A stretch of DNA of 64,000 nt from Gordoniibacillus kamchatkensis (GCF_000829455.1 NZ_JXAK01000030.1:19956-83955); one strand, 5' to 3'; positions 9,407 to 19,179 are shown, counted from the stretch's first letter. Translations and numbers: made by a program. The notes: a model not told the origin generated them from the sequence alone.

Positions 9407-9423
9407 TGTTTCATTATGAAACA
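9407..9423. promoter_or_regulatory. palindromic operator TGTTTCATTATGAAACA
   Basis: A perfect 17-bp palindrome overlaps the start of the regulator transcript. A similar element occurs 25 bp past the transporter promoter (11351-11367), so it is the likely binding site of the adjacent regulator, implying autoregulation. Confidence 0.65.
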
Positions 9424-9442
9424 AACAACGAGGTGCACAAAC

Positions 9443-11284
9443 ATGAAAATTAACGTATTGGCGATAGCTCCCTATATCGGATTGCGAGATCTGCTAATGG
9501 AGATGGTGCGGGAAGAAACAGCGATTCGCATGGATGTGGAAGTGGCGGATTTGCAGGAAGCGCTGCCGCTCGTACAGCTTGCCGAAGAGCGCGGCTACAA
9601 CATGGTCGTCAGCCGCGGCGGGACGGCGAGCCTGATTCGGCAGCATACGAGCCTTCCGGTCGTAGATATCCCTGTATCCGGTTACGATATATTGCGCGTG
9701 TTAACGCTCGTCAGGAAAACAAACTCCAAAGTAGCCATTATCGGTTTCCCCAACATCTGTAAAGCGGTCTCGGAAGTGTCGAGCCTGCTGGAGTTCGACA
9801 TCCCTACCTTTTCCATCGGGGACCCGGCGGAAGTGAAGGGTGCGCTGGAGCAAGCTTTTCAATCCGACGTGAAAATTGTTCTGGGCGACGTCGTCACGGT
9901 GCGTGCCGCGCAGGAGATGGGCTATCACGGGATCCTGATTACGTCCGGCCGGGAATCGGTAAGCGATATGTTCCGGGAAGTGCGAAGAGTGTTCGACGTG
10001 TACAGGCAAGGGCAAGCGAAAGTGGAGTTTTATCGGGAAATGATGGATAGCGACTCGAGGGCTATTTTTGCTTTGGATCGGCACAAGAATGTGATGTATC
10101 TTAATCATGCGGCCGGCAACATGATAGGCGGAAAAACGGAAGACGACGTCAGCGGCAAAGGGATCCAGCTGTTTTTCCCCATCCTGTACAAGCTGATTCA
10201 ACAATTGGAGGAAACGCCGGATGCCAAAGACCTGCAGCAATTTCTCCATGTGAACGACCGGCAGTATAAAGCGAGCGTCATGGCGCGCGGAAACGCATCG
10301 CATTTCCATTATTTGGTCAGCCTCGACTCCGTTGAAAGATGGAGAAATGAGCGAAGATTCGCGGCCTACATTCCGTCAAGGCTGGTCACCTTCAATCAGT
10401 TGGTCGGGTCGAGCTCCGTCCTGAAGAAAACGATATCCCGATCGTTGAAATACGCCGAGACCGACCGCAATGTGTGGATTTCGGGAGAGAAAGGGACCGG
10501 CAAGTCGGCGTTTGCCCAAGCGATTCATTCCGCGAGCAAACGGCATGGCCAAGGATTTTATATGATTCCGTGCGGGGAAATAGCGGAGCAGGAACTGGAT
10601 GCACTGCTCAAGGGGACGGCGGAAGAGCTCGCGCTGCCGGAAACGGGCTTCGCAGGGACGATTTATTTGAACAATGCGGACAGGCTGGACCGGGCGTCGC
10701 AGGACAAGTGGCTCAAAGTGATCAGGCAGTATAAAAGCATACGCTTTCTGGCATCTTCTTCGACCACGTTGAATCGGCTGAAGAGCAGGGCAGATTATAA
10801 CCAAGATCTCATTGCCGCGCTGAGCGAGCTGCATATTACGGTTCCGCCGCTAAGAGAACGCATGGAGGATCTGGATGAAATCATAAGGGTGAGCATTGCG
10901 TCCTATAACTCGCAATCGGGCAAGCAAATCGTAGGTTTCCGCGATGCGGCGATGGATGAATTGATGCAATATCATTGGACGGGCAATTTGCGCGAGCTGG
11001 AAAACGCCGTTCATGAAATGCTCATCCTAACCAAAGGCAATTATGTCGAGCACAAAGATGCAGCGCTGGTGCTTCAGCGATACAAGCAATCGGCGGATTT
11101 GCATGCGGCGGCGGCTTTCGCGCCGATAGATCTAAGGGGATCTCTGGAGGAAATTGAACGGCGAATCATCATGCATGTGCTTCAGGAGGAAGGTATGAAT
11201 CAGTCCAAGACATGCAAAAGGTTAGGCATCAACCGCACGACATTGTGGAGAAAAATGAACAAAACGTTGAATAATGAAACATAA
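9443..11284 (+). CDS. PrpR-N / PAS / AAA / Fis-type transcriptional regulator lacking GAFTGA
   Basis: 613 residues. Order: PrpR-type ligand-binding N-domain (~1-175; VVSRGGTASLIRQHTSLPVVD is the typical core), a PAS domain (~190-290), an AAA+ domain (~325-530; Walker A GEKGTGKS near 348), and a Fis-like helix-turn-helix at the end (NQSKTCKRLGINRTTLWRKM). The AAA domain is short where sigma-54 activators carry GAFTGA, and Walker B is IYLNNAD instead of a canonical DE box. Contact with sigma-54 is therefore unlikely, and both nearby promoters are sigma-A type. ATG 9443 is chosen for GAGGTG upstream. It precedes the acid-sugar operon and probably senses its substrate or a pathway intermediate. 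Confidence 0.85.
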   Translation: MKINVLAIAPYIGLRDLLMEMVREETAIRMDVEVADLQEALPLVQLAEERGYNMVVSRGGTASLIRQHTSLPVVDIPVSGYDILRVLTLVRKTNSKVAIIGFPNICKAVSEVSSLLEFDIPTFSIGDPAEVKGALEQAFQSDVKIVLGDVVTVRAAQEMGYHGILITSGRESVSDMFREVRRVFDVYRQGQAKVEFYREMMDSDSRAIFALDRHKNVMYLNHAAGNMIGGKTEDDVSGKGIQLFFPILYKLIQQLEETPDAKDLQQFLHVNDRQYKASVMARGNASHFHYLVSLDSVERWRNERRFAAYIPSRLVTFNQLVGSSSVLKKTISRSLKYAETDRNVWISGEKGTGKSAFAQAIHSASKRHGQGFYMIPCGEIAEQELDALLKGTAEELALPETGFAGTIYLNNADRLDRASQDKWLKVIRQYKSIRFLASSSTTLNRLKSRADYNQDLIAALSELHITVPPLRERMEDLDEIIRVSIASYNSQSGKQIVGFRDAAMDELMQYHWTGNLRELENAVHEMLILTKGNYVEHKDAALVLQRYKQSADLHAAAAFAPIDLRGSLEEIERRIIMHVLQEEGMNQSKTCKRLGINRTTLWRKMNKTLNNET

Positions 11285-11290
11285 TATCAA

Positions 11291-11319
11291 TTGATGTTAA
11301 GGTCGCCACTCTTTATAAT
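11291..11319 (+). promoter_or_regulatory. sigma-A promoter of the acid-sugar operon
   Basis: TTGATG (11291-11296), a 17-bp spacer and TATAAT (11314-11319). It drives the permease-kinase-dehydrogenase genes. Confidence 0.7.
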
Positions 11320-11350
11320 GAGATGCGTAGCGCTTACAAATTCAATAACA

Positions 11351-11367
11351 TGTTTCAAAAATAAACA
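11351..11367. promoter_or_regulatory. second operator-like element
   Basis: TGTTTCAAAAATAAACA agrees with the perfect palindrome at 9407 at 13 of 17 positions and lies downstream of the operon promoter. A further half site, ATGAAACA, sits at the end of the regulator gene near 11274. Confidence 0.5.
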
Positions 11368-11387
11368 ACAACTAGGAGGCGCATGTT

Positions 11388-12340
11388 GTGAAGATTAAGG
11401 CGACCATAGAACGGATTCCTGGCGGTATGATGATCATCCCGCTGCTCGTAGGGGCGATTGTGAACACCTTGTTCCCGACGATTCCGAAAACTTTCGGTTC
11501 GTTTACCGGAGCCTGATGACCGGCGCGCTGCCCATGCTGGCTGTGTTTTACGTATGCATGGGGGCAACGATCGATTTCAAAGCAACACCGTATATTTTGA
11601 AAAAGGGCGGCGCCCTTCTGATCACCAAAATCCTTGTCGCCGTGCTCGTAGGTTTCATCGCCGGCAAGTTTCTGGGTAACGGCATGGTTGAAGGCGGCAT
11701 GTTTGCCGGGTTGTCCGTGCTTGCTATTGTAGCCGCGATGAACGACACCAACGGCGGACTGTATATGGCGCTGATGGGGCAGTTCGGCAAAAAAGAGGAC
11801 GTTGGCGCTTATTCGATCATGAGCTTGGAATCGGGACCTTTCTTGACCATGGTGACGCTCGGCGTCACCGGATTGGCAGCATTTCCGTGGCAAACGTTGG
11901 TGGGGGCCATCCTTCCCCTGATCATCGGCATGATCCTTGGCAACTTGGATCGGGAGCTGCGCGAGTTTTTGGCGAAAGCGGTTCCGGTGCTTGTTCCGTT
12001 CTTCGCCTTCGCCCTCGGGGCCGGATTGAATTTGGGCAACGTGTGGAAGGCCGGCGTGCTCGGAATACTGCTGGGCGTAGCGGTTGTTGTGATCACGGGC
12101 TTGGCCTTGATGGCGACGGACCGGCTAACCGGAGGGAACGGTGTAGCGGGCCTGGCCGCGGCAACTACGGCGGGTAACGCGGCGGGCGTTCCGGCAGCCG
12201 TAGCGGCAGCGAACGCGGTATATGCTCCGGTTGTACCGTCAGCCACCGCACTGGTTGCATCCTGCGTCATTGTAACGGCGATTCTGGCTCCAATCGTTAC
12301 CGCTTGGTGGGCCAAGCGGCGAGGCATTACAGCAAACTAA
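11388..12340 (+). CDS. 2-keto-3-deoxygluconate permease family transporter, one frameshift
   Basis: GTG 11388 has AGGAGG eight bases upstream. The first 42 codons read [17 protein letters not shown]..., the typical KdgT N-terminus. The frame then breaks at ~11511 (GAGCCTGATG where GAGCCCTGATG is expected) and resumes with [20 protein letters not shown] to the stop at 12340. Adding one C gives 317 residues with about ten membrane helices, the usual family length. Conserved stretches include [26 protein letters not shown] and [14 protein letters not shown]. KdgT proteins import sugar acids with protons; with the kinase and dehydrogenase downstream, a four-carbon sugar acid is the likely cargo. 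Confidence 0.82.
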
Positions 12341-12355
12341 AACTGGAGACCCATC

Positions 12356-12386
12356 AGTCCCGGGCCGACCGGGACTTCTCCTTTTT
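12356..12386 (+). terminator. intra-operon hairpin with T-run
   Basis: AGTCCCGG (12356-12363) pairs with CCGGGACT (12369-12376), followed by TCTCCTTTTT. It lies between the permease and kinase genes and may reduce, rather than stop, read-through. Confidence 0.6.
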
Positions 12387-12404
12387 ATACCAGGAGGCAA
12401 TAAA

Positions 12405-13715
12405 GTGCAGCAGATATCCATTATTGCAGACGATTTGACGGGCGCATCGGACTCCGGGGTCCAATTTGCCAGAAGCGGCTTGAAGACGCAGGTCATTTTC
12501 GATTGGACGTCGATCCCGGACGAAGATAACGATTTGGATGTCATTGTCATTGATATCGACAGCCGCTCCATCGCCGGAGAGATGGCTTACGAACGGGCGA
12601 AAAGCGCGGCGCTCGCGTTAAAGAACAAAGGCTTTGCCCGGATTTATAAAAAAATGGACTCCACGCTGAGAGGGAACATCGGACAGGAAATTAGCGGCGT
12701 TATGGACGCGTTCGGGTTTGAGGCGGCTTTTATCGCGCCTGCTTTTCCGAGAATCGGCCGCACGACCGTGAACGGGATCCATTATTTGAACGGCACCCCT
12801 GTTCACGAAACGGAAATGGCAAAAGATCCGAAAACTCCGGTGCCGGATTCGGACATCGCGCGTATTCTCCGCGGTCAATCTGGAAAAGAATGTACCAATA
12901 TTCGCTTATCCTTGCTTCAAGAAGGCGTAGAGGCGGTGTGCCGTTCTATTCAGGAAGCCATGCAGACGGGGACCCGGTTGTTCGTTTTCGATGCGGAAAC
13001 CGACGGTGACCTTGAACTGATTGCCGCGCTAGTCCGAACGTTCGGCACGCGGGTTCTCTGGGCAGGGTCTGCGGGCTTGGCGGAGTTTGTGCTAACGATG
13101 AGACAACCGAAGAAAACCGAGTATCGCCACACGAAGCCGCCCGTCCAAGGGCCGGTCATGTTGGTCGCGGGCAGCATATCGCAAATTACGCGCGAGCAAG
13201 TAGCGGAGGTGGGCCGGCAGGCGAACGTGACTGCTGTAGAGATGGACCCGCTCGCTGCCATCGGTTCTTCCGGGGAGAGAGAGCAAGAAATCGAACGCTG
13301 CCTGGCTGAAGTAAGGGCCGCCCTGACCGAAGGGGCGGATGTTTCCTTGCACGCCGGCTCTTCGCCGGAGCAAGTCAGAGCGGCGAGAGAAAAGGGTGGG
13401 GCACTGGGCCTGGAGCCTTCAGCCGTATCCAACCGGATCGCAGACACGTTGGGGGCGATCGCCAGCAAGGCTGTTACCGCTGTGCCGGTCAAAGGGCTTG
13501 TGTTGACAGGCGGCGATACGGCCAAGGCCGTGTGCAAGTACTTGGGAGTGCACGGCATTGAACTGCTAAGCGAAGTGGAGCCCGGTATTCCATACGGAAC
13601 GCTGCTTGGCGGGGCCCGTTTGGCAACGGTGACCAAAGCGGGCGCTTTTGGCAACAACATGTCTTTATGGCGGGCGATGCAATTCATTCATAATCAGATG
13701 GGAGAGCGGCAATGA
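12405..13715 (+). CDS. four-carbon acid sugar kinase (DUF1537 family; D-threonate/D-erythronate kinase-like)
   Basis: 436 residues starting at GTG 12405 behind CAGGAGGC. The N-domain begins with the hallmark IIADDLTGASDSGVQFA and KKMDSTLRGN. The C-terminal ATP-binding part has VLTGGDTAKAVCKYLGVHG and LLGGARLATVTKAGAFG. DUF1537 kinases phosphorylate C4 sugar acids such as D-threonate, D-erythronate or 3-oxo-tetronates at O4. Here the next gene is a PdxA2-like dehydrogenase that overlaps it by 4 bp, so the substrate is most likely D-threonate or D-erythronate; which of the two is not decidable from sequence. Confidence 0.88.
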   Translation: MQQISIIADDLTGASDSGVQFARSGLKTQVIFDWTSIPDEDNDLDVIVIDIDSRSIAGEMAYERAKSAALALKNKGFARIYKKMDSTLRGNIGQEISGVMDAFGFEAAFIAPAFPRIGRTTVNGIHYLNGTPVHETEMAKDPKTPVPDSDIARILRGQSGKECTNIRLSLLQEGVEAVCRSIQEAMQTGTRLFVFDAETDGDLELIAALVRTFGTRVLWAGSAGLAEFVLTMRQPKKTEYRHTKPPVQGPVMLVAGSISQITREQVAEVGRQANVTAVEMDPLAAIGSSGEREQEIERCLAEVRAALTEGADVSLHAGSSPEQVRAAREKGGALGLEPSAVSNRIADTLGAIASKAVTAVPVKGLVLTGGDTAKAVCKYLGVHGIELLSEVEPGIPYGTLLGGARLATVTKAGAFGNNMSLWRAMQFIHNQMGERQ

Positions 13716-14713
13716 TGACGAAACCGGTCATTGGCATAACGATGGGAGACGGAGCGGGCGTTGGCCCTGAAATTATTATGAAGGCGCTCGGGGATAAGTC
13801 TGTCTACGATGGCTGCCGTCCTTTCGTCATAGGCGATGCGCTAATATTGGAGCGGGCCGGACGCGTAGTCCGCAGCGAATTGCAGGTTCGCTCGATATCG
13901 TCCTTGACGGAGGCGAAGTATGAGTTTGGCACCGTCGACTGTTTGGATCTGAAGCTGCTCCCCGCCGATCTCCCGTTCGGCCAAGTGTCGGCCGAAGCGG
14001 GACACGCGGCTTTCATGTACTTGAAGCAAGCGATCGAGCTGGCGAATGAAGGGCAGATCGATGCCATTTGCACGGCGCCCTTGAACAAAGAGGCTCTGCA
14101 TAAAGGGGGCCATATTTATCCCGGCCATACCGAAATTTTGGCTGAACTGACAGGAACGAAAGATTTTGCCATGATGCTCTCGGCGCCTAAGCTGAAGGTC
14201 ATTCATGTGACCACTCACGTAGGCATTATCGACGCTGTCAGTATGATTAACCCGCAGCGCGTATACAACGTGATCCGCATGGCTCATGAAACGCTGCAAA
14301 AGGCGGGCTATGCGAACCCGCGAATTGCCGTGTGCGGCATAAACCCGCATGCGGGAGAAAACGGCTTGTTCGGATACGGGGAAGAGGAGGAGAAAATCGT
14401 CCCGGCAGTAGAGCGTGCCAAGCAAGAAGGCATGCAGGTTCAGGGACCTCTTCCGGCCGATACACTCTTTTTCCGTACGACACGAGGAGACTTCGATATT
14501 GTGGTCGCCATGTATCACGATCAAGGGCACGGTCCCGTCAAAGTGCTCGGGCTGGAAGCGGGGGTCAATATCACCGTAGGTTTGCCGATCATTCGCACCA
14601 GCGTCGATCACGGAACGGCGTTCGATATTGCCGGCAAAGGGATTGCCGACGAGCAGAGCATCAAGGAGGCGCTGAAGCAGGCGATCGAATTGGCGCCGAA
14701 ACGTGACATGTAA
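13712..14713 (+). CDS. pdxA2: PdxA2-like 4-phospho-D-threonate/D-erythronate dehydrogenase
   Basis: 333 residues matching the PdxA family (4-hydroxythreonine-4-phosphate dehydrogenase): GITMGDGAGVGPEIIMKAL at the N-terminus, TAPLNKEALHKGGHIYPGHTE, the metal-site histidines in GHTE, TTHV and YHDQGHGPVKVLG, and the C-terminal TSVDHGTAFDIAGKG. ATGA overlap with the kinase gene shows translational coupling. The PdxA2 branch oxidises and decarboxylates the kinase product to dihydroxyacetone phosphate. A vitamin B6 role cannot be excluded from sequence, but the operon argues for catabolism. Confidence 0.87.
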   Translation: MMTKPVIGITMGDGAGVGPEIIMKALGDKSVYDGCRPFVIGDALILERAGRVVRSELQVRSISSLTEAKYEFGTVDCLDLKLLPADLPFGQVSAEAGHAAFMYLKQAIELANEGQIDAICTAPLNKEALHKGGHIYPGHTEILAELTGTKDFAMMLSAPKLKVIHVTTHVGIIDAVSMINPQRVYNVIRMAHETLQKAGYANPRIAVCGINPHAGENGLFGYGEEEEKIVPAVERAKQEGMQVQGPLPADTLFFRTTRGDFDIVVAMYHDQGHGPVKVLGLEAGVNITVGLPIIRTSVDHGTAFDIAGKGIADEQSIKEALKQAIELAPKRDM

Positions 14714-14808
14714 AGGAAGGCAACATAGCAATCGATGAGAAATCGCCGCATATGGTGCATGCTATAATCGGGAGGTGAACAAAACAAAGAGGAAGGAAGC
14801 ATAGAGAA

Positions 14809-16212
14809 ATGAACATTGTGGAGAGTAATGCCAATCCTGTAGCGGGAAGTCCCGGCATCAAGAAAAGCGTGCTGTGGATTTACTATGTCATCTTTTTTGC
14901 CGTGTTGAACGAATCGGTGTTCAACGTATCCACGCCGAGCATTGCCCAACAGTTCGGGCTTGACGCCTCCGGCGTAAGCTGGGTCGTGACCATCTTTTTT
15001 ATCCTTTTCGGCATCGGCATGGTCGTGTTCGGCAAGCTTTCCGACATATATGCTGTCAGGAAGCTGATCACGATCGGCATCGTCCTTTACAGCCTGGGAT
15101 CTGCACTCGGCTTCGTTTTGCAAGCGTGGTACCCCGCCGTCATAGTAGCCAGGGCGTTGCAAGGAGTCGGCGGTTCCGCCATCCCGGCGCTTGTCTTCGT
15201 TATGGTCGCCCGCTTTTTTACGGCGGAAGAGCGGGGGAAAATGTTTGGCGTCATCACGTCGACTGCTTCGTTCGCGGTCGGAATCGGCCCCGTGTTCGGC
15301 GGATATGTCGCGGGCTCGCTGCACTGGGCATATTTGTTTCTCATTCCGCTACCCGTGCTTGTAGCCGTTCCTTTTTTTCGAAAGTATTTGCCGAACGAGG
15401 AGCGCAAGGCGGGCAATCTTGATTTGATCGGGACAGTGCTGCTGGGTGTTGTCGTGTCATTGGTTGTCTTGTTTACGACGGAAGGGAGCTGGATTTATTT
15501 GCTCGCCGCCTTCGCGGCTCTCCTTCTGTTTATCGTGAGAATCCGCAGCGCGAAGGAGCCGTTCGTCGATCCGGGCCTGTTCTCCAACCCGCTGTACCGT
15601 ACCGGGCTCATCATCGGTTTTCTCATTTTCGGCACCGTCATGTCCGTCATGTTTGTAATCCCGCTCATGTTGAGCAAAATGTACGGCTTGTCTACGGAAA
15701 ATATCGGGCTCGTCATGTTCCCCGGAGCGATCAGCGCGGTCATCTTCGGCAGAGTGGCCGGCAATATGACGGTGAAGCGCGGCAGCCATTTTGTCGTGTA
15801 TCTGGGATTGGCCTTGATCTCGCTTAGCTTGTTGGTGCAATCATCATCAATAGGCATGTGGGTATGGTATATCGGGGTCGCCCTGATCATGATGTACATC
15901 GGATTTTCGTTCGTGCAGACGGCATTGACGGAAAGCGTAACGCAAATATTGCCTTCCCACCAAATCGGCGTCGGCATGGGGTTCTTTAATATGACCTCGA
16001 CGATTTCGGGGGCGGTTGTGACGGCATTGGTCGCCAAAGCGTTGGAACAGCGGCTGTTCGCCTTCCCGCTTCACCCTCTCCTGTCGGAAGCGCGCGCTTA
16101 CTTGTACGGCAATCTCATTCTGTTCCTGTGCGTGGTCGTCGTGGCGAGCGCGCTCCTGTATTGGATGTCGTTCGGCAGAAAAGTGCCGCGGCCGGCGAAC
16201 GAGCCGGTATAA
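14809..16212 (+). CDS. 14-TM MFS exporter, Tet(L)/Tet(K)-like (DHA2 group)
   Basis: 467 residues, about 14 helices. VLNESVFNVSTPSIAQQFG, GKLSDIYAVRKL (motif A), ARALQGVGGSAIPALVFVMV and GIGPVFGGYVAG (antiporter motif C) align in order with Tet(L)/Tet(K)-type proton antiporters, and the C-terminal half keeps the DPGLF and MFPGAISAVIFG blocks. It is therefore an efflux pump of that branch; tetracycline, other drugs or Na+/K+ exchange are all possible. The ribosome-binding site is weak and distant. It lies 95 bp after the acid-sugar operon and is not clearly part of it. TATAAT at 14763-14768 may give it its own promoter. Confidence 0.82.
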   Translation: MNIVESNANPVAGSPGIKKSVLWIYYVIFFAVLNESVFNVSTPSIAQQFGLDASGVSWVVTIFFILFGIGMVVFGKLSDIYAVRKLITIGIVLYSLGSALGFVLQAWYPAVIVARALQGVGGSAIPALVFVMVARFFTAEERGKMFGVITSTASFAVGIGPVFGGYVAGSLHWAYLFLIPLPVLVAVPFFRKYLPNEERKAGNLDLIGTVLLGVVVSLVVLFTTEGSWIYLLAAFAALLLFIVRIRSAKEPFVDPGLFSNPLYRTGLIIGFLIFGTVMSVMFVIPLMLSKMYGLSTENIGLVMFPGAISAVIFGRVAGNMTVKRGSHFVVYLGLALISLSLLVQSSSIGMWVWYIGVALIMMYIGFSFVQTALTESVTQILPSHQIGVGMGFFNMTSTISGAVVTALVAKALEQRLFAFPLHPLLSEARAYLYGNLILFLCVVVVASALLYWMSFGRKVPRPANEPV

Positions 16213-16249
16213 ACGCCGAAAGACAGGCCTGTGCGCCAGCTGGCGGCGC

Positions 16250-16278
16250 TTTACAAACCGGCTGCAGGGGCGTAATAT
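16250..16278 (+). promoter_or_regulatory. sigma-A promoter of the riboswitch transcript
   Basis: TTTACA (16250-16255), a 17-bp spacer, TAATAT (16273-16278), directly before the c-di-AMP aptamer. Confidence 0.65.
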
Positions 16279-16286
16279 ACAGGATA

Positions 16287-16452
16287 AGATTGAATTCGCT
16301 GAGTCCCGCTTCGCGGCGGGAACGGGGGAACCAAAGGGCTGCGGCGTCCATCGCTTCGGCTCCAGGGGTGAATCCCGGCCGGTAACGGCCGGGTAGGGCG
16401 ACTCTCACGTCCGAATCCGGCAGCTAACCTCGTAAGCGTCATACTGGAGAGG
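16287..16452 (+). ncRNA. c-di-AMP riboswitch (ydaO/yuaA class)
   Basis: The aptamer hallmarks occur in order: TTCGCTGAGTCCCG, GGGGGAACC, GGGGTGAATCC, GGTAGGGCGACTCTCACGTC, CCGAATCCGGCAGCTAACC and TCGTAAGCGTC. The 5' CGCT and 3' AGCG close the outer stem. ydaO aptamers bind cyclic di-AMP and usually turn expression off at high ligand, acting on K+ and osmolyte transport or cell-wall genes. A terminator hairpin follows at 16496, so control is probably transcriptional attenuation of the downstream small gene and perhaps the two-component genes. Confidence 0.92.
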
Positions 16453-16495
16453 CAACAACATCGTATATGTAACACTGTGTTTCACTGTGTGCATG

Positions 16496-16540
16496 GAAGC
16501 TGCGAGAAGAGTTCCTCTTCGGACAGCTTCTTTTTGTTGT
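16496..16540 (+). terminator. riboswitch expression-platform terminator
   Basis: GAAGCTG (16496-16502) pairs with CAGCTTC (16524-16530), followed by TTTTTGTTG. It lies between the aptamer and the ribosome-binding site of the next gene. Confidence 0.75.
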
Positions 16541-16560
16541 CTCCACAAGGAGGAGAAACG

Positions 16561-16986
16561 ATGTCCGATAACGAAGCTGCGCGAAACCGGCCGTACATGT
16601 TAGTATCCGCTCCGAATCAAGCCGGGCTGCAATTCATTGCCGAGCTCAGGCGCAAAGGAATCGATTACTACGCGCTCGTCAACAACAATTCCGGAAAAAC
16701 GCGTTTGGAAGCGATGGGCGTGAGCCGTATCATTACGGTCGACACGGCGGATGAGAAAAGCTGGACGCCGCCGGCAGTTCCGATAGGGGACATTTATTTG
16801 TTCGAGGACAGCTTCAACTTGAGCTGCCGTTATTTGCAAATTTGCCGGCCTTGGACGGACAAGAACATCTACGTCGTAACCCGGAGGGAGTATTCGCGGC
16901 TCACGTATAGAGCGCTTGGCGCGAACCGGCTCATTCATATCCACAATAACGATATTGCGTTTCTTTTAGACGATTTGCAGCGGTGA
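16561..16986 (+). CDS. small Rossmann-like protein under a c-di-AMP riboswitch, function unknown
   Basis: 141 residues, ATG 16561 with AAGGAGG upstream. The pattern of short beta strands and helices (MLVSAPNQAGLQFIAELRRK, YYALVNNNSGKTRLEAMG, RIITVDTAD, YVVTRREYSRLTYRALGA, LIHIHNNDI) resembles a dinucleotide-binding fold like the N-domain of TrkA/KtrA-type gating proteins. A GxGxxG loop is not clear and no TrkA-C domain follows. I do not recognise a named family. Its control by a c-di-AMP riboswitch suggests a part in K+, osmolyte or envelope homeostasis; that is inference only. A two-component system starts 31 bp downstream. Confidence 0.75.
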   Translation: MSDNEAARNRPYMLVSAPNQAGLQFIAELRRKGIDYYALVNNNSGKTRLEAMGVSRIITVDTADEKSWTPPAVPIGDIYLFEDSFNLSCRYLQICRPWTDKNIYVVTRREYSRLTYRALGANRLIHIHNNDIAFLLDDLQR

Positions 16987-17017
16987 GTAAGCTATAATAG
17001 TGGCAGGAGGGGGTATC

Positions 17018-17712
<695 letters not shown>

Positions 17713-17716
<4 letters not shown>

Positions 17717-19100
17717 ACACCGTTTTCCGCAAATGGCTGACGGTGTACTTGGCACTCCTGATCGTGACGGTCGCCAGCGTGTCGCTGCTGATCGGGTATT
17801 TCCTGGAACGGGACGTCTACCAGCAAAACAGGCGAATTTTGGAAAATTACGCCGCGCACGTGGATGAGACGTTCCGGCTATACCGCCAAGGAGCGTACTC
17901 GTCCCAGGAGCTGACCAAGGAACTGAAGGGTCTGGAAAATGCCGCGGACGTACGGGTTAGCATCATCGGCAAAAAATGAATTATATGAAAGGCGATCTGC
18001 TCAATTTCGGCGAGCAGCCGGCGATCAACCGCTGGGTCAAGCAAGTGCAGGACGGCCGCGAGATGAACCTGATCGCCCCGTTCCAGGAAAACGACGAGGA
18101 ACGGATGCTCATCGTCGGATTTCCGCTCCGGTACGGGAAGGTAATTGAGGCAGCGGCGTTCGTGTATACGCCCGTCAGCAACATTCAGAGTTTGACCGGA
18201 CGGATCGACCGCATCCTGGTGCTCGTCTCGCTCGGTATTACGGTGCCGGTTGGCTTCATTCTTTTTTTCGTATCCCGGCGGTTCGTTCGTCCGTTCAAGG
18301 ATATGAGGCAGGCGGCGGCCTCCATTGCGGAAGGCAATTTCAGCGAGCGCGTGTTGTATAAGGAGAATGACGAATTGGGCGATCTGGCGAGCTCGTTTAA
18401 CGGCATGGCGGAGAAGCTGGAGCGGGTCGAAACAAGCCGGAGACAGTTCATCTCGGAAATTTCCCACGAGCTTAGAACCCCTTTGACGACCGTTCGCGCT
18501 TCGTTGCAAGGGCTGGCTGACGGCATTTTGTCGGAGGAAGAAGAGCGGGAATTCACGCAGATCGCCTTGAAGGAAACGCGCCGGATGAGCCAGCTGATCG
18601 AGGATCTTCTGCAGCTGTCCGCCTTCGAGGAAAGCCACGTCCAGCTGAACAAGGAGCGGACCGATCTTGCCGCCTTAGTCCGCGAGACGGTTCAGCAAAT
18701 GCGCTCCAGGTTCGACGAGAAAACGATGGAGGTGCGCACGGATGTTGCGGGCGGCGCGTTCGCGGATGTCGATCCGGACCGGATTCGCCAAGTGCTGCTC
18801 AATTTGCTGGACAACGCCGTCAAGCACAATCCGCCCGGGACGAAGGTTTGCGTGACGCTCGCGGATCGTGCGGACGCGTGGCACATCGCCGTCTGCGACA
18901 ACGGGCCGGGCGTTCCCGCAGACGTAGCGGACAAGCTGTTCGACCGCCTGTACAAAGCCGATTCGAGCCGGCATACGCAGGGCGCGGGCCTCGGTCTCAC
19001 GATCGCCAAATATATCGTCGAAGCGCATGGCGGGACCATTTCGGTGGAGTCGGAAATCGGAGAGGGCACTTGTTTTCGCGTGACGCTGCCTTCGAGCTGA
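17713..19100 (+). CDS. sensor histidine kinase, one frameshift in an A-run
   Basis: Starts at GTG 17713. The first helix (LTVYLALLIVTVASVSLLIGYFL) and part of the extracytoplasmic sensor read to VRVSIIGKK, where a run of six A (17971-17976) leads to a stop. With seven A the frame continues through GDLLNFGEQPAINRWV. The restored protein has 462 residues: sensor, second helix (ILVLVSLGITVPVGFILFFV), HAMP, HisKA with SHELRTPLT, and HATPase with NLLDNAVKHN, DNGPGV and GAGLGLTIAKYIVE. It would phosphorylate the regulator just upstream. The signal is unknown; the riboswitch neighbour hints at envelope or osmotic stress. Confidence 0.85.
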
Positions 19101-19179
19101 AATATTTTTGCAACAAGTGCGCATTACGATGTCCATGCAGGGTGGAAGCGCCCAATATCGCCAAAAGGTGGAGAAGCAC

